A DNA stretch of 64,000 nt from NCBI GenBank assembly GCA_036385045.1, contig DASVLC010000138.1:1-64000 (forward strand). The letters are read 5' to 3'. This document shows, piece after piece, positions 45,217-53,052 of the stretch; position 1 is the first letter of the stretch; every line of letters starts with the position of its first letter. The DNA is from QHVT01 sp036385045 (GTDB lineage Bacteria > Acidobacteriota > Thermoanaerobaculia > Gp7-AA8). The notes under the pieces were generated by a model that worked only from the letters and a program-made list of their open reading frames with translations, had not been told where the DNA came from and made no database searches. Position numbers and translations under genes: made by a program.

Positions 45217-46218
45217 ATGGCCGATCAGAAGACAAGCATCGCACTGACTCTCGACGAGCAGCAGACCCATACGCTTTTTGGCAATCACGACGAAAACATC
45301 CGTTCCATCGAGGATGCGTTCGCGGTGAAGATCTCCTCCCGCGGCAACGAGCTCTTCGTAAACGGGACTCCGGAGAAGACCGCCGCAGTCGAAAAGCTGA
45401 TCGATGAGTTCCAGCGTCTGATCGGTGACGGATACCCTCTGAAGAAATCAGACGTGCAGACCGGCATCCGGGTCGCGCGAGAGCGGCCCGACACGAACCT
45501 CGTCGACTTCTTCACCGACGATGCGGTTCAGCAGTCCGTCCGCCGGATCGTCACTCCTCGGAACATGGCGCAGAAACTCTATCTGCAGGCGGTCAGTGAC
45601 TACGACATCGTCTTCGCTGTCGGCCCCGCGGGTACCGGCAAGACCTACCTCGCCGTCGCGGCGGCCGCCGCGGCACTGCATGAGAAGCAGATCAAGAGGA
45701 TCATCCTCTGCCGGCCGGCGGTCGAGGCAGGCGAGCGGCTCGGCTTCCTTCCCGGTGATATCGCCGAGAAGGTGAATCCGTACCTTCGGCCTCTCTACGA
45801 TTCGCTCTACGACATCATCGGGTTCGAGAAGGTCGAGAAGCTCATGGAGAGGAGCGTCATCGAGATCGCTCCCCTCGCCTTCATGCGCGGCCGCACACTG
45901 AACGATTCATTCATCATTCTCGACGAGGCCCAGAACACGACTCCCGAGCAGATGAAGATGTTCCTGACTCGCCTCGGCTTCGGTTCGAAAGCGGTCGTGA
46001 CCGGCGACATCACACAAGTGGATCTGCCGGAAGGGAAAAAATCGGGACTGCGCGAAGTGCGTCGGATCCTCGAGCACGTCGACGATCTGAAGTTCTTCGA
46101 TTTCAGTGACCGGGATGTCGTCCGACATCCGCTCGTCGCCAAGATCGTCACCGCCTACGACAAGATCGATCGCGAGAAGGCCGCAGCCGAGGCGGAGCGC
46201 CAGACAGCAGCCTCGTGA
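45217..46218 (+). CDS. phoH: PhoH family ATPase (YbeZ type)
   Basis: 333 residues, ATG 6 bp after rsmD. N-terminal KH-like segment (about 1-70), Walker A VGPAGTGKTYLAV, Walker B FIILDEAQNTTPEQMKMFL, and arginine-containing LTRLGFGSKAVVTGDITQVD. PhoH-like proteins act with YbeY in ribosome/RNA quality control, and this gene precedes ybeY by 12 bp as in many genomes. Start and end match family length. Confidence 0.94.
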   Translation: MADQKTSIALTLDEQQTHTLFGNHDENIRSIEDAFAVKISSRGNELFVNGTPEKTAAVEKLIDEFQRLIGDGYPLKKSDVQTGIRVARERPDTNLVDFFTDDAVQQSVRRIVTPRNMAQKLYLQAVSDYDIVFAVGPAGTGKTYLAVAAAAAALHEKQIKRIILCRPAVEAGERLGFLPGDIAEKVNPYLRPLYDSLYDIIGFEKVEKLMERSVIEIAPLAFMRGRTLNDSFIILDEAQNTTPEQMKMFLTRLGFGSKAVVTGDITQVDLPEGKKSGLREVRRILEHVDDLKFFDFSDRDVVRHPLVAKIVTAYDKIDREKAAAEAERQTAAS

Positions 46219-46230
46219 GAGGGCGATTGA

Positions 46231-46680
46231 TTGAACGTCGAGATCAGCGGCGCCGCGATTCCCCGCTTCAGCCGGCGGGAGATCACCGCGTGGACACGCC
46301 GGGCTTTACGCACCCTCGAGCGGGGTGGACATCTTCACGCCTCGATCGGCGAGGTTGCGATCGCCTTCGTCGACGACGCCGCCATGGCGGAACTCAACAG
46401 AACGTTTCGCCGGAAAAACCGGACAACCGACGTCCTCACCTTTCCGGCAGACGAGTCTGACGCCGACCCCGAATCGAAATCCAGGCCGCTGGGAGAAATC
46501 GTCATCTCTCTCGACCAGGCAAAACGACAGGCTCGGGACGAACGTCACTCTCTCCCCACCGAGCTACGCTATCTCATCCTCCACGGCATCCTCCATGCGC
46601 TCGGCCACGACCACGAAACCGATCAAGGTGAGATGAACGCGCTGGAGCTCGAGCTTCGCGCGAAAGTCGGACTCGCGTAG
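46231..46680 (+). CDS. ybeY: Endoribonuclease YbeY (rRNA maturation)
   Basis: 149 residues, TTG start at 46231; no better start is in view. AELNRTFRRKNRTTDVLTFP and HGILHALGHDHETDQGEM supply the signature HGxLHLxGxDH zinc site with three His. It is a single-strand-specific RNase involved in 16S 3'-end maturation and 70S quality control. It closes the rsmD-phoH-ybeY run. Confidence 0.92.
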   Translation: MNVEISGAAIPRFSRREITAWTRRALRTLERGGHLHASIGEVAIAFVDDAAMAELNRTFRRKNRTTDVLTFPADESDADPESKSRPLGEIVISLDQAKRQARDERHSLPTELRYLILHGILHALGHDHETDQGEMNALELELRAKVGLA

Positions 46681-46758
46681 GCGGAGACTGGGAGCGATCT
46701 GCGACCCTCATCCTGAGCTCACAGCGGCGCGGACGCCGGTAAAGCGAAATGTTACAGC

Positions 46759-47098
46759 TGTCATCCTGAGAGCGTGAGGATCTGGGTGCGTGTGCGGTGC
46801 GATGCAAGTGAATGGCACCGTCCCTCCCCCAGACCCCTCGCTACGCTCGGGATGACGTGCACCGTTAGGCTGCGCCGGTGCTTACTACATCGCCCGACCA
46901 GTTGCCTGTCATCCCGAGCGGGCGGCGGGCGGGTGGCGAGGGATCCCTGAATCGACGACCCGGCAAGTACGGGCGCCGGGCACCTTCGGTCACAGGCGAT
47001 GCACAGTGATGGCGCGCCGGCAAGGGATCCCTCTCCGTCCTCCGCCCCTCACGCCCTCACATCCACCCCCGGGGCTCCGGCGGCTCGGGATGACAGGC
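46759..47098. repeat. Family E hairpin followed by family F repeat
   Basis: A convergent gap (46681-47128). 46759-46857 is a roughly 100-bp imperfect hairpin (TGTCATCCTGAG ... CTCGGGATGACG). 46908-47098 is a family F copy, reversed relative to 32.6 kb (TGTCATCCCGAGCGGGCGG ... GGGATCCCTCTCCGTCCTCC ... GCTCGGGATGACAGG). Rest of gap: nothing seen. Confidence 0.8.
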
Positions 47099-47128
47099 AC
47101 GGTTAGACTGCGCCGGCCCCCACAAGCC

Positions 47129-48283
47129 TCAGTCGATCGCGATGACTCCGTCCTTCCAGAGTTTGTGAAAGATCAGCATCGCGTCCGTCTCGCGGATCGG
47201 ACTGATCTTGATCAGTGACCCGATGTCCCACTGTCCATTCACCCGCGAGAGGATGAACCCCTCGTTCGGCGAGAAGTTCATGCCGGTGATCTCCTCGAAG
47301 CTCTTGGCAACACGCGGAACTTTCGAGTCGGAGAGTCCCTGTCCGCGGAGCTCTCCGAGAATGACAGTTTCCGCTCCCCTGCTTGCGGAACGCACCTTGG
47401 TGTTGTTCGGGTCGAGATTCAGAGCCGCCCGCAGGAGGCGCTGCGTCTTCTCGTAGTCGCGCGCCTTGAGAGCATTCTGCGCGGCGCTCAGAAGCGACTG
47501 CACCTCATCGTCTTCATTGAACTCGCGCGGCGGCGGAGGAGCCACCACCGCGGGCGCGTCCCCAACGGCTGCTTCTTTTGCAGGATCCTCGAGCCGGACG
47601 TAGCCGTGCCGCACCAGCGCGGAGACGGTGGAGGAGACGGTGAACTCGGATGACCGGCTCTCGAGGACAATGCCGGCAATGGTCCGTCGTCCGTCAATCG
47701 CACGGACGATCTGCTCCTCGACCTCTTCGAGCTCGGTGTCGACCGGCTTCACCGGGACCGGGACCATTCCGTCGTGAGGTACTGTCTCACGAATGCGGAC
47801 CCATTCGTCGACGCGCCGGGTGCCCTCCATGATGATTCCCGTCACGTCGACCTGAAGGGAGATCATCTCCATCTGCGGCAGCTCATCGTCGACGAAATAG
47901 AACTCACCGTCGTTCCAGAGAAACACATCGTAGATCTCTTCCTCTGCCTTCAGCCGCATCAGGCGCTGCAGGTCCTGCTCGGTGATTACATCGATCATCA
48001 CGAGAATCTTGCCAAGCAGGATGCCCGACTGGAGCTGGACCTCCATCGCCTTCTTGAGCTCCGGCTCGGTGAGAAAGCCGTGGCTCATGAGGAACTGTCC
48101 CAGGTACTCGCGCGGATCGTTGGATGCCGACGAGATCACACGCCCCGAGCGGAAGAAAATCCGCTTCTCTACCCTCTGGTTTCGGATGAACAGCGTTCCG
48201 GTCTTCTGCCCCAGGCTAAGCCATTGGAGAAGGTCGCCCGGGAGCATGGTCTGAAGGGTTCCGGAAAGGGCCATCGCATTCAA
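47129..48283 (-). CDS. DUF4388 (PATAN-like) protein
   Basis: 384 residues from ATG 48283; a second ATG at 48274 (MALSGTLQ) fits family starts better. The N-terminal DUF4388 domain (LSGTLQTMLPGDLLQWLSLG, TGTLFIRNQRVEKRIFFRSG) is followed by a winged helix-like segment, then a TPR-like pair (about 270-310: LLSAAQNALKARDYEKTQRL) and a second small domain at the end (FSPNEGFILSRVNGQWDIGS). Such proteins appear in gliding/type IV pilus and two-component signalling in Myxococcota and Acidobacteriota; partners are unknown. Confidence 0.85.
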   Translation of the reverse strand: MNAMALSGTLQTMLPGDLLQWLSLGQKTGTLFIRNQRVEKRIFFRSGRVISSASNDPREYLGQFLMSHGFLTEPELKKAMEVQLQSGILLGKILVMIDVITEQDLQRLMRLKAEEEIYDVFLWNDGEFYFVDDELPQMEMISLQVDVTGIIMEGTRRVDEWVRIRETVPHDGMVPVPVKPVDTELEEVEEQIVRAIDGRRTIAGIVLESRSSEFTVSSTVSALVRHGYVRLEDPAKEAAVGDAPAVVAPPPPREFNEDDEVQSLLSAAQNALKARDYEKTQRLLRAALNLDPNNTKVRSASRGAETVILGELRGQGLSDSKVPRVAKSFEEITGMNFSPNEGFILSRVNGQWDIGSLIKISPIRETDAMLIFHKLWKDGVIAID

Positions 48284-48415
48284 AAAGCCGAGAGATTATA
48301 ACTGCGACATATCGGCTCACCCGGGGGCGTAGCTACCCCGCTCCGCTCCATCATTGCACGAGGCGAGCCGAGCATTCTGCTGGCAACTGGAGGCCAGCAC
48401 CATTACATTACGGTC

Positions 48416-49978
48416 GTGAGCGACCAGCGACCCGTCTTCTATTCCGAAATCGATCTGAAAGAGCGGGGGTTCGACGCAACCTCCGATCTCGCCGAGCCTG
48501 GACGATTCCCTTTCACCAGAGGCCCTCAGGCATCGATGTATCGAGGTCGCCTCTGGACCATGCGTCAGTATGCCGGCTTCTCGACAGCAGCCGAATCGAA
48601 CCGCCGCTACAGGTACCTGCTCGAACGAGGGACGACCGGCCTGTCCGTCGCCTTCGACCTCCCGACACAGATCGGGATGGATTCCGACGACGGGCGTGCC
48701 CGAGGTGAGGTCGGAAAAGTCGGTGTGGCCATTGACTCGATCGCTGACATGGAGACGCTGCTCGACGCGATTCCGCTCGACAAGGTCTCGATTTCGATGA
48801 CCATCAACGCGCCGGCCTCGATCCTCCTCTCACTTCTGCTCGTGGTGGCAGAGCGCCGCGGAACGCAATGGACGCAGCTGAGCGGAACGATTCAGAACGA
48901 CATCCTGAAAGAGTACGCGGCACGAGGGACGTACATTTTTCCTCCGGCTCCGTCCCTCAGAATCGTCACCGACATCTTCGAGTTCTGCGCGGCGAACGTC
49001 CCGCGATGGAACACGATTTCCGTGTCGGGCTATCACATTCGTGAGGCAGGGGCGACTGCAATACAGGAAGTGGCGTTCACTCTCGCAAACGGCCTGCAGT
49101 ACGTCACCTCGGCAGTCGAACGAGGACTCGACGTCGATACGTTTGCGCCCCGCATCTCCTTCTTCTTCAACGCCCATAACGATTTCATCGAAGAGGTGGC
49201 AAAGTTCCGTGCGGCCCGCAAGCTGTGGGCACGGCTGATGACGGAACGTTTCGCACCGAAAGACCCGCGCTCGGTTGCGCTCCGTTTTCATGCGCAGACA
49301 GCCGGCTCCACGCTCACGGCGCAGCAGCCGGAGAACAATGTCGTTCGCGTCGCATATCAGGCAATGGCCGCGGTGCTGGGCGGCTGCCAGTCACTCCACA
49401 CAAACAGCCGCGACGAGGCGATGGCGCTTCCCACTGAGGACTCGGTACGCATCGCGCTGCGCACTCAGCAGATCCTCGCCTGCGAGACGGGGATCGTTAC
49501 CAACGCCGATCCACTCGCCGGCTCGTACGCGGTCGAGTCGATGACTCTCGACATCGAGCGCGAGGCACGCGAACTGATCGAGTCCATCGACAAGATGGGC
49601 GGAGCTCGCGCTGCAATCGAGGCAGGCTTCATGCAACACGAGATCGGCGATTCGGCTTACCGGGCGCAGCGCGATCTCGAGGAAAAGCGATCCATCGTGG
49701 TCGGCGTCAATGACTACATCGAGCATGAGGCAAATACACTTCCCATCATGACGATCGACGAGAACGTGGAGAAGGAGCAGATCGAGCGTCTCCGCGCGTT
49801 CCGCGCCGGACGCGGCGACGGCTGGGAAGCCGCGCTCGCGCAACTCGACGCGGCGGCTCACTCGAACGACAACCTCATGCCACTCATCATCGAGGCGGTC
49901 AGAAAGGACTGCACCGTCGGAGAGATCGTCAACACCCTGAGGAAGACGTTCGGCGACCACACGGAGCAGGGGTTTTAA
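48416..49978 (+). CDS. Methylmalonyl-CoA mutase, large (catalytic) subunit
   Basis: 520 residues, GTG start without a clear ribosome site. TIM-barrel catalytic part only: GTTGLSVAFDLPTQIGMDSD, SISMTINAPA, ISVSGYHIREAGATAIQEVA, RISFFFNAHNDFIEEVAKFR, and GGCQSLHTNSRDEAMALPTE. There is no cobalamin-binding domain (DxHxxG), which must be a separate small subunit outside the window. It interconverts methylmalonyl-CoA and succinyl-CoA in propionate and branched-chain amino-acid metabolism; related isobutyryl-CoA mutases cannot be excluded. Confidence 0.9.
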   Translation: MSDQRPVFYSEIDLKERGFDATSDLAEPGRFPFTRGPQASMYRGRLWTMRQYAGFSTAAESNRRYRYLLERGTTGLSVAFDLPTQIGMDSDDGRARGEVGKVGVAIDSIADMETLLDAIPLDKVSISMTINAPASILLSLLLVVAERRGTQWTQLSGTIQNDILKEYAARGTYIFPPAPSLRIVTDIFEFCAANVPRWNTISVSGYHIREAGATAIQEVAFTLANGLQYVTSAVERGLDVDTFAPRISFFFNAHNDFIEEVAKFRAARKLWARLMTERFAPKDPRSVALRFHAQTAGSTLTAQQPENNVVRVAYQAMAAVLGGCQSLHTNSRDEAMALPTEDSVRIALRTQQILACETGIVTNADPLAGSYAVESMTLDIEREARELIESIDKMGGARAAIEAGFMQHEIGDSAYRAQRDLEEKRSIVVGVNDYIEHEANTLPIMTIDENVEKEQIERLRAFRAGRGDGWEAALAQLDAAAHSNDNLMPLIIEAVRKDCTVGEIVNTLRKTFGDHTEQGF

Positions 49979-49979
49979 G

Positions 49980-50363
49980 TTGCGATTCGGCCGGCAACGT
50001 CCGGGCACCGATATCGCTGCCATCTGCCTGCTCTTTGCCGGCTTCTGCGCCCTTGCGTACGCGATCTGGATCTACCTCGACAACAAGTTCGGGATCCTGC
50101 TTCCGATCTTCTTCGTCGCGGGTCTCTGGGCCTCACTGAGAACTGAAGTCCGCCAGATCGAACTCCGCGACGAAACGATGGTGATCAGTACTTTCTTTCG
50201 CCACTACCCCATCCCTCGTGCCCATCTCACCAACGTGGTCATCACCCGCGAAGGAACAGCGATCGACGTCCTCAACGGCCGCCGCTACAACATCAACCCT
50301 CCAGACGTCGACGCCGAGGAACTGGCGCGCGCGGTAGCTGGGTGGAGAAGAATTGAAAATTGA
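49980..50363 (+). CDS. Small PH-domain-like membrane protein
   Basis: 127 residues, TTG start 1 bp after the mutase stop. Two N-terminal helices (about 10-30 and 35-52), then a bacterial PH-like domain (LRTEVRQIELRDETMVISTF, YPIPRAHLTNVVITREGTAI). The last codons (Ile-Glu-Asn-stop) come from the AATTGAAA heptamer repeat that follows, so the native C-terminus may have been altered. Role unknown. Confidence 0.65.
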   Translation: MRFGRQRPGTDIAAICLLFAGFCALAYAIWIYLDNKFGILLPIFFVAGLWASLRTEVRQIELRDETMVISTFFRHYPIPRAHLTNVVITREGTAIDVLNGRRYNINPPDVDAEELARAVAGWRRIEN

Positions 50364-50632
50364 AAATTGAAAATTGAAAATGAAAAGCGGGGAACGGGGG
50401 GGGGCGGGAGAAACCGGAATTGAAAAATTGAATTGAAAATTGAAAACGGGGGACGGGAGAAACTGACAATTGAAAATCGGGGAGTGGACGACCTAGCTCC
50501 CTTTCGCCGGGCGCTGCGCGAACGAATCAGTCGAGAACGACACGACCCGCCTCCCTGTTCTCAATTTTTTGGTTCCAAGATTCTTCCCAGCCTTCCTGTT
50601 TTCAATTTTCAATTTTCAATTTTCAATTCCGG
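50352..50632. repeat. ATTGAAA heptamer repeats in opposed orientation
   Basis: Four ATTGAAA units lie at 50352-50379, partial copies at 50418-50446 and 50467-50476, and a reversed set (TTTCAAT) at 50599-50627. The left and right sets are complementary over about 28 bp. The AT-rich block stands out from the GC-rich genome and contains the stop codons of both flanking convergent genes. Confidence 0.9.
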
Positions 50633-51729
50633 TTCTTACCCCACTTCTCCATCATCTCCATAAAGTCGCCGAACAGATGGAACGAGTCATGAGGGCCGGG
50701 GGCGGCTTCCGGGTGGTACTGGACCGCGATCGCCGGTTCGCGTCGATGCCGGAAGCCCTCGAGCGTCTGATCGTTGAGATTGATGTGCGTGTACTCGACG
50801 TCGGTCTCGCTGAGTGAGTCGGGATCGACCGAGAAACCGTGATTCTGTGCGGTGATCTCGACCTTTCCGGTGCGCAGGTCCTTTACGGGATGGTTGCCTC
50901 CGCGGTGGCCGAACTTCAGCTTGTAGGTACGCCCTCCGAGGGCGAGACCGAGAAGCTGATGGCCCAGGCAAATGCCAAAGATCGGGATCTTGCCGACGAG
51001 AGCTCGGATGTTCTCCTGCGCATAGGTCACCGGCTCCGGATCCCCAGGTCCATTCGACAGGAGAACCCCATCGTACTTGCGCGAGAGAATCTCCTCGGCG
51101 TGCGTCGTGGCTGGATAGACCGTCACCTCACAGCCCTGGCCCGCGAGTTGGCGGAGGATGTTGCGCTTGACACCGAAGTCGTAGACGGCGACACGCTTCC
51201 GCACCTCACCCATCGGCTCCTCGAATGGATACGGCCGCAGCGCGGTCACACGCTGGACGAGATCGAGGCCGCTCATCGAAGGCGACTCCCGCAGTTCCGA
51301 GACGATCGACGCTACCGGCCGCTCCATGTCGGTGGTGATCATTCCCCGCATCGCCCCCTGGGTGCGGATCTTCCGGGTGAGCGCCCGCGTATCGATCCCC
51401 GAGATCGCCGCGACACCTCGATCCCTGAAGTAGTCTCCCAGCGACATTTCCGCCAGCGCGTTCGAAGGCTCCTCCACCGCGTCCCGCACGACGAAGCCGG
51501 CAACCTGCGGCATCTCCGCCTGCTCCACCGCCGCTTCCACCCCATAGTTCCCGATGTGGGGATAGGTCATCACGACGATCTGGAACCGGTACGAAGGGTC
51601 CGTCGCAATCTCCTGATATCCGGTCAGCGAAGTGTTGAAGACCACCTCGCCAATCGTCTGAGTCGCCGCTCCGAACGACTCTCCGCGGTATTCCGTCCCA
51701 TCCTCGAGAATCAACCGTGCTTGTCGCAT
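50623..51729 (-). CDS. carA: Carbamoyl-phosphate synthase small subunit
   Basis: 368 residues. It hydrolyses glutamine and passes ammonia to CarB for arginine/pyrimidine synthesis. N-terminal domain EDGTEYRGESFGA, TSLTGYQEIATDPSY; glutaminase with nucleophile GICLGHQLLGLALGG and catalytic HPE in VQYHPEAAPGPHD. carB is not in the window. The final stop lies inside the heptamer repeat. Confidence 0.95.
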   Translation of the reverse strand: MRQARLILEDGTEYRGESFGAATQTIGEVVFNTSLTGYQEIATDPSYRFQIVVMTYPHIGNYGVEAAVEQAEMPQVAGFVVRDAVEEPSNALAEMSLGDYFRDRGVAAISGIDTRALTRKIRTQGAMRGMITTDMERPVASIVSELRESPSMSGLDLVQRVTALRPYPFEEPMGEVRKRVAVYDFGVKRNILRQLAGQGCEVTVYPATTHAEEILSRKYDGVLLSNGPGDPEPVTYAQENIRALVGKIPIFGICLGHQLLGLALGGRTYKLKFGHRGGNHPVKDLRTGKVEITAQNHGFSVDPDSLSETDVEYTHINLNDQTLEGFRHRREPAIAVQYHPEAAPGPHDSFHLFGDFMEMMEKWGKNRN

Positions 51730-51754
51730 TGCCTAGAGTCTATCCCGTTGCCAC

Positions 51755-52978
51755 TCACTCGTACCGCAACGCCTCGATCGGATCGAGCCGGGCGGCCCTC
51801 ATGCTCGGGATCACCGTGGCGAGGAAGGAGACGGTGATGGCGAATGCGGAGATGATCGCGAGGTCCTCCCATCTCGTGATGAAGGGGATCGAGGAAACGA
51901 AATAGACCTCGGCAATCTCGGGAGGGAAGGAGACGAGCTCGAATCGGGTCAGGATCCAGCAGACCAGCGTCCCGATCAGCAGACCGCTCACCGTCCCTGC
52001 AATCCCGACGATCGTCCCGTACCAGATGAACACCCTGCGGATGGTCTTCGGCTCTGCTCCCATCGAGGCGAGAATGCCGATTTCCCGCTTCTTCTCATGC
52101 ACGGTCATGATCAGCGTCGAGACGATGTTGAACGTTGAGACGAAGACGATCAACCCGATGACGATGAAGAGGACGAGCTGCTGGATCTGCAGCATCGAGA
52201 AGAGCTGCCGGTTCATCTCACGCCAGTCGCTGACGGCGAAACGGCGGTCGGTTCTCGTCTCGATCCCCTCGACTACCTTGTCGATGTCGGCTCCGGGGAC
52301 CAGCTTGACTTCGACCAGATTCGCGGTCGGCCCAGTACCGAGCAGCTCCTGCGCCTCGGTGAGGTCGATGAAGAGCCATCGTGCGTCGAACTCGTAGAAG
52401 CCGGTAGAGAAGACGTTGGTCACGAGAAAGGTCGCGGATCGCGGCATGAAGCTCTCGCGGCTACCGGCCGCGACCATCACGCTGATCGCGTCTCCCGCGT
52501 TCACGCCGAGGCGCTTCGCGAGATAGCGGCCCACCGAGACACCACGCTCGCCGTCGGTCGTGGCAAAGGTGTGGTCCGGCCCGATGATGCGTCCCAGCAT
52601 CGGAGTCGTCGCTCCCCGCTCGGGCTCGATCCCCTTCATCATCACTTCGGAGCCGGTCATGTTGACCTCCGTCGTGACGACCGCGTGCTGGAACAGGACC
52701 GGTGAGGCACTCTCCACCCCCTCCGTCCCCCGTATCAGGCCAATCACCTCTTCGGGCTCCTCGATTGCCGAGCCGAGTGAATAGACGAAAATCTCCGCGT
52801 TTCCTCCGAGCAGCTTCTGCTGGAGATCGGCCCGATATCCGGTCATCAGCGCCATCGAAATCACCAGGGCCATCACACCGATGACCAGGCCGAGGACGGA
52901 AACGAGCCCGACGGCTGACACGAGCCTGTCAGTCGGCCGGCGAAGGTAGCGCCACGCTATGTGGCGGGCGAGATTCAT
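51755..52978 (-). CDS. Lipoprotein-releasing ABC permease, LolC/LolE family
   Basis: 407 residues. N-terminal helix about 22-45 (LVSAVGLVSVLGLVIGVMALVI), periplasmic MacB_PCD domain about 55-265, three C-terminal helices with NIVSTLIMTVHEKKREIGILASMGAEPKTI. It extracts lipoproteins from the inner membrane for transfer to LolA. The LolD ATPase is not adjacent; carA follows 25 bp downstream on the same strand. Confidence 0.88.
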   Translation of the reverse strand: MNLARHIAWRYLRRPTDRLVSAVGLVSVLGLVIGVMALVISMALMTGYRADLQQKLLGGNAEIFVYSLGSAIEEPEEVIGLIRGTEGVESASPVLFQHAVVTTEVNMTGSEVMMKGIEPERGATTPMLGRIIGPDHTFATTDGERGVSVGRYLAKRLGVNAGDAISVMVAAGSRESFMPRSATFLVTNVFSTGFYEFDARWLFIDLTEAQELLGTGPTANLVEVKLVPGADIDKVVEGIETRTDRRFAVSDWREMNRQLFSMLQIQQLVLFIVIGLIVFVSTFNIVSTLIMTVHEKKREIGILASMGAEPKTIRRVFIWYGTIVGIAGTVSGLLIGTLVCWILTRFELVSFPPEIAEVYFVSSIPFITRWEDLAIISAFAITVSFLATVIPSMRAARLDPIEALRYE

Positions 52979-53052
52979 GACCGCTGCGGATTATAGGAGC
53001 GAGCGACCAGTTACACTGCATCCCGGCCGTTGAGAAGGCATAATTCATCGCC

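Noticed and set aside
50352..50632. CRISPR array
   Set aside because: The units are 7 bp with no spacer and no cas genes nearby.
50433..50663. 76-codon frame in the carA/PH-like gap
   Set aside because: It is composed of the heptamer repeats and overlaps the end of carA.
50839..51837. 332-codon frame antisense to carA
   Set aside because: carA is certain by motifs; the antisense frame lacks any.
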